64,000 bases of DNA from Branchiostoma floridae (taxonomy: Eukaryota; Chordata; Leptocardii; Amphioxiformes; Branchiostomatidae). The DNA lies in the NCBI RefSeq assembly GCF_000003815.2, contig NC_049993.1, forward strand, positions 7,173,151 through 7,237,150, given 5' to 3'. Below the pieces are notes generated by a model, which saw only the letters and a program-made list of their open reading frames with translations, had not been told where the DNA came from and made no database searches. Shown piece by piece: positions 59,401 through 64,000 of this stretch (the first letter of the stretch is position 1; the number at the start of each line of letters is the position of its first letter). The translations under genes were made by a program, and so were the position numbers.

Positions 59401-62400
59401 TAAAATATCGTCTCTCCAGGCTCTCACCATTTACACATTTTGTATTGTACAAACGTCTATTTTTTCCTTCCCTCTCAAAACAATATTCTCTTGATTCATT
59501 TTGAATGTGGCCAGGACAGTTGATAATTGGTGTAGTGCACATAACGTCGAAAAATGTTATTTGTGTCTTAGCTTTTTTTTCATTCTTGTTACTTTTGTAT
59601 AATCATTTTAATCAAAATTATGTACTTACCCTTGAAAACTACATAAGCCATCACTATTACAAAATGTGTTCCCCTTGCTTAAGCCAACTTCCTAACAAAA
59701 GGAGTTCGTGCTTTCCACCATTTCATGGGACAGAACTTGACAAATATGACAAGTGTATCAAAACGCAATATCTTAGCATAGTCATTACCCTTCCCACGCT
59801 ATAAATTGTTGTCATTTCAACAATACCAGCGGCCCCTTTAGAGGGAAATTATACCAATAACGTAGCGTATTTAACCCCATTTTGGTGTTCCAGATATGAA
59901 TAACAAAAGCAAGCGATATTTGTGGATTCACAATGGAGGATAAGACACTATCAATTATTTCAGGATGCCTTCTTTTAAGCTACATTTACATGTCATCTTG
60001 GGCTGTATATCATCCGAATTAAAAACACTTCAAAGTGCCTATAAGTGCAGGTACATAAATAACCCAGCGCACGACATCGGGCAAATATCTCATTTCGCGT
60101 GCGAGAGTCGAGCATCAAATGTCGTTTCCGCCGATAAACTTTCCGCCGCCGAATCAATGCTGGACAAAGATGTAATAAAATGCCAGGTCGATGGAAGGGT
60201 AGAGGCCAGGTAGGCTCCACGCCTGGTGCTTGATAGGCAATATCCACTGCTTCTAAACAGAACCTTAAAGCCTTTTTATTTGATTAGAAACTAAAACTAT
60301 TCTCTGGAATCGTCTTTAATTGGAATAGCTATTCACGACTGGCCCCACCAGCGTTTGAATAGTCGAATACCTTATTTCTAGCCGGCTAGGTAACTCTTGG
60401 TGAATCACATCATCGTAGGAAAATATTTTGCAATAGATACATGCCAAGGCGTTATACTAAAGGGATAAACATTACATACGCTCATAGAGGTTGCTTGATC
60501 TTACAGGCAGTTTCTCTCATAGATCGACACTGAGTCAAAGGTTCGGGATACAGCTGAGGTGTCAATACTACGTTAATGGTTATATATCTCCTCCATTATT
60601 TGGTATCATCATGTTACTAAACCGGTCAATTTTCGTGTCTGATTACCTTTTAGCGACTGGAAGCGTTCATTTTATCTCGGAAATTCAGATATTGAACGGT
60701 TAAGTGACGAATGCCAAATTCAGATATTGAACGGTTGAGTCCTCTGGGTTATCGCAATGATCGTTAGTTTAATTTCTCCTAATGGTCAGATATCATGTTT
60801 GAAAACCTGATGTTCCCAGCGGATCTCACCTTAGAACGACAACCAACATGTCCGTATTGAATTGACTTGAGTGGTATGGCTCGGGGTACGGTAATTCGGT
60901 CGATACTACTGTGTTAGGTGCTGACTCATAGACAATAGGATGGTAAATAATGTGGCCAGGGTTTGCTATGTCGATGAATTAAACACTTCACTCTCTGGGT
61001 ATAATAACATTAGTAGATAGTAGGTTGAGACTGGATGTTTCCTATTTACCTCCCTTCGTTTACATAGTGCTCCAAATTGACCTTCAACAACGGTGTTACG
61101 CCTTTCACCTAGTCCAATTGTGTTCACTGGTGTGATCGCACAGAGGCAAAAGAAAATTTCATATACAATGTGTGAAGGGTGGGAGGAAAATGCCAGGTAT
61201 GTAGTAGGAATTAATGGCTAACTCCTGTATATATAAGGCTGCTGCTACGGACCTCCCCATTTCATATCTAATATGGTATCAGAAACGATATCAAATGCAA
61301 CAAGCTTTATTGCTAGAAACATAACAGGCAGCATGTTATGTCAAATCAGTATGTAACAGTGTATGGTGCGTAACTCTACTTCTTCTGAGAGTCATGGACG
61401 TTAATGTGCATACGAAACGATACCCTATAGAAAAACAATACTTTTTATCTGTTCATGCAGGTAACAGCATGGAGTTGGACTCAGCCTTCGACTTTGTCAT
61501 CCTTTCCTTTTGTACTTCCATCAATCATTTTCGATGCATTCGCGCCCTTTGATCTCTATGGTGTCTAGACAAGAACTAAGCCGTTAAGTGGTGAAGTAGC
61601 AGAGGCCAGAGCCTCACAACAGATTGAAATACTCTTCACAATTAGGAGAATGTTATTCACCGCGACGTCAACACCCTAATATTGTGTCTATCGACAGGGA
61701 CACGCCACAGAACGGGCAAAGAAAAACACGAATTTGAGTGCGGAAAGTACAAAAGCGAAACATCACAGACGACATCTGCTAAAAGAACGCCCATCCTTCA
61801 TCTTGACAAATAACAAAGTGCGTCCCATCTATAAAGCTAATCCATGCAATTAGTTTGACTGGGCAGATTTTTCAATTACGCTTCACCTATGCTATGAATT
61901 GTGACTGCAGCATTACGAATGAATAATATCATGTAAAGGAGGCAGGGAAAGGGAAGCATACCGACACTAGTGGAATAACAAACACATAACGTCAACAGCA
62001 GGCATCATCAGTGTGTTTTAAATGTCTGCTCACTAAGTTATCTTGTTGTGGTTGCAAAGCAAGCACGTACGTATGGGTACATTTGGGTGTACATTGAACA
62101 AAGAAATATTAGACTTTTGATGGGTAACAATACACAGTTTTGACAGGACAGACGTCTCCTGGACTCACTGTACCCATTCTGCCTTTGTACCATGTATGAA
62201 GAGCTGACTGGTGTAGTACAAGTATTTCCATCAAATGCAGTGAAATCCAATGCTTTTCTTTTCTTTTCTACCGCATGTAGATATCAATGCTGGCCGTAAA
62301 TGAGCCTAACTGCACTCTACCTGAAGGTTTCCTGTCTTACCGTAGTTGAATGGTGAACCGCCACCCTGACTCGGGGTAAGAGTTAACATTCTCTAAGAAG

Positions 62401-63742
62401 GATATTGAGTCGAAAGAGCAGTTGAAAGTAAGCAGTAATCCACACACGGCCAAAACTGCTTCGCTCCATTTATCTACTGCCGGTCCTCAAATAAGGAGCT
62501 CTCGAAATGGCTATGGTCTGGAAATTGGGTTCAGTGAATCCATGCTCAACTCAGTGAGGCGAAACATTCACTAGTCACACACCGTGCATCATGCGTTACC
62601 TCCGACGTACTGACGTGGACGGTGCTGACTCGTGAATGGGGCTTATATCAGACTGTATTCAGACGTACAGGAGAACATATCAAGCATGAAGCCCGGTGCA
62701 GCAACCGCTTAAGGGCTTCTATAAAGTATTATTATAGTCGGGCCGGGTATTGTACGGTTGACACAAAACATATGGCATTTCTGAGCATATCAAGCGGACG
62801 CCCCCCCCCCCCCCCCAAGGTCAGAGAACCTTAACGTTTGGAGGCAAGGTCATTGGTTCGCGGCAACGTGAATACCGGGGCTGTAGCTGGCGTTAAGGGC
62901 TGTGAAACAACAGAACTCATAAAGCATTAATGCAGAAGATAAAAGAGAATTCTCCAGATTGGACCTTGTTTGATATGCATAGGGAGGTTATCAAGGATCG
63001 CTGCTCTGATGGATCCCTGGCCCACAGCCGTAAAGGAATCCAGGCTTGTAGCCACGGTCAACTCTGTATTATTTATAGTGCAGCGCCAGGAGGAGGAAAG
63101 GGACACATCTTTGACCTTGGATCCAAAGACGTCGTCTGACCAGAACAACAATAGCAACCCTTCTTGCAGAAGTGGTTCATTATATTATTGCGTACAAATA
63201 AATCCGCCACATACAAAATGGGGAGGTGAGTTAAGGACAGGAGGGCGAAAACCCCTCCATGTTGTCTTTACCTATTTCCAAAAGCCATTAGATCACTAAC
63301 ATTAGCTTGAGGCACAATGTCTGAAACGCGTACCGTATTAGCAAAAATTGCGTGAATCCAAATAATATGTAAATTACAAAGTACGCACCACTTCACGATT
63401 GTCCTACTAAAAGGACCGTGTATAATTGAAGTTACAATTAGTCGGAGTGAAATACGACACCGCGATGGGGCGGTTTAACCCGCGAATTAGCAACAGGCGT
63501 AAACATCGATAAAGTTGCTGATTTCAGCAACCTAATCTCCTCCAGGGCAGGCGCAGGACGTGCCAGAACACTGCGGGCTGATATTGAATCGCACGCCTCA
63601 CAGACAATAAAAACAATACGTCACGCTCGCGGCTTTGTATTCTTATCAGGACATGGCAGTTTCAATCCAAGCCATCGCGCAACCCGTAAACAGCTAACGA
63701 TTTCCTCATTATGCGTGCACAGATGTTGTTTGGTGATCTTAC
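56443..63742. other. No gene recognised, about 7.3 kb
   Basis: Only short frames. At 60060-60180 a CpG-rich patch is open on both strands with plausible splice sites in each direction, which I could not resolve. Poly-C runs lie at 58471-58484 and 62801-62816. If the signal-peptide exon belongs to the receptor, this would be its first intron. Confidence 0.35.
60684..60737. repeat. Direct duplication of AAATTCAGATATTGAACGGTT
   Basis: The word TTCAGATATTGAACGGTT occurs twice, 36 bases apart, joined by GTGACGAATGCC. A recent small tandem duplication. Confidence 0.8.
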
Positions 63743-63944
63743 CTCTGGAACTGTTCCGTCTGGAGCGCGTGGCCGTGCCATTTTTGGTTCGGGACGGCTC
63801 CTCCAGCTTCGCCAGCACGCTCGTCCCCGTCCTTGGTGCTGGAAGCCCAACTGTTGCGTTGACGGGAGGTCCATTGCCGCGCTCTGTAGCGAGCAAGAGC
63901 AAGAACATTAACAACTCAAGACGGAACAAAACACACGGGTACAT
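63743..63944 (-). CDS. First coding exon with signal peptide, possibly of the iGluR
   Basis: ATG with A at -3 opens 67 codons that end at a strong donor (TTCCAGAG/GTAAGA) in phase 1. The start MYPCVLFRLELLMFLLLLAT is a typical signal peptide: short polar end, then a Leu/Phe-rich core. Cleavage would fall near the small residues before VGLPAP. NAT, NGT and NSS glycosylation sequons and a dibasic SRRN stretch follow, so the protein is secreted or a type I-like membrane protein. It is on the strand and at the 5' side expected for the receptor's first exon, which needs a signal peptide. That link is inference; it could start an unrelated gene whose remaining exons I failed to see. Confidence 0.6.
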
Positions 63945-64000
63945 AGTCAGCTTAGCAATCCCTAGTAGGCTTACGGTATTTAAAGCATTCCTCGTGCATG

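Noticed and set aside
60060-60190. CpG-rich patch with exon-like frames on both strands
   Set aside because: Each strand offers plausible splice sites, but neither frame is recognisable and they cannot both be real.
62340-62395. Possible 29-base minus-strand exon ending TACG/GTAAGA
   Set aside because: Too short and the acceptor lacks a pyrimidine tract.

Overview
This is a non-coding-rich animal genomic window, most likely from a deuterostome invertebrate and plausibly an amphioxus (Branchiostoma). Coding exons are short with GT/AG introns of 0.1-6 kb. The intergenic and intronic DNA is packed with hairpin-type MITEs, minisatellites and one truncated LINE, and a 100-base run of N marks a whole-genome shotgun scaffold. 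The species call is an inference from gene family and repeat style. No bacterial-type operons, CRISPR arrays or rRNA/tRNA genes were seen.

The one gene that can be reconstructed with confidence is an ionotropic glutamate receptor (iGluR) on the minus strand, read from high to low coordinates. Eight consecutive exons with compatible phases and canonical splice sites encode the ligand-binding domain and pore: 15418-15375 and 14625-14579 (start of S1), 14054-13907 (S1), 12991-12763 (end of S1 and M1), 12301-12128 (M1-M2 linker and pore loop M2), 11982-11755 (M3 and start of S2), 9779-9524 (S2), 8471-8210 (end of S2, M4 and start of cytoplasmic tail). A ninth exon at 6743 runs into the assembly gap, and 1177-983 is a likely final coding exon with a stop. 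The pore has unusual residues: Lys at the Q/R site and TYTANLTAF in place of SYTANLAAF. The binding pocket keeps the S1 Pro-Thr-Arg triad and has Asp, not Glu, at the alpha-amino contact.

The amino-terminal part is unresolved. At 63944-63743 a minus-strand exon encodes a signal peptide and ends in a strong donor; it may be the first exon of the same receptor, which would then span about 63 kb. Several weak candidate exons lie between (18.5, 21.2, 22.7, 25.1 and 29.4 kb), but none carries a diagnostic amino-terminal-domain motif.

Layout: 1-6.5 kb 3' flank and last intron with an inverted repeat pair; 6.5-15.4 kb the iGluR core, with a CGCGGT-type MITE, nested hairpin MITEs and a tandem duplication that copied a splice acceptor; 15.4-25 kb introns or upstream DNA with tandem duplications and a MITE; 24.9-25.8 kb an island that looks coding on both strands; 26-45 kb mostly MITEs and relics of them; 45.9-46.2 kb the 3' end of a LINE; 48-56 kb repeats, CRE palindromes and isolated exon-like segments; 56-63.7 kb nothing recognisable; 63.7-63.9 kb the signal-peptide exon. 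I see no sign of a novel multi-gene system. The most interesting biology is the atypical pore and ligand pocket of the receptor and the repeat activity around its splice sites.
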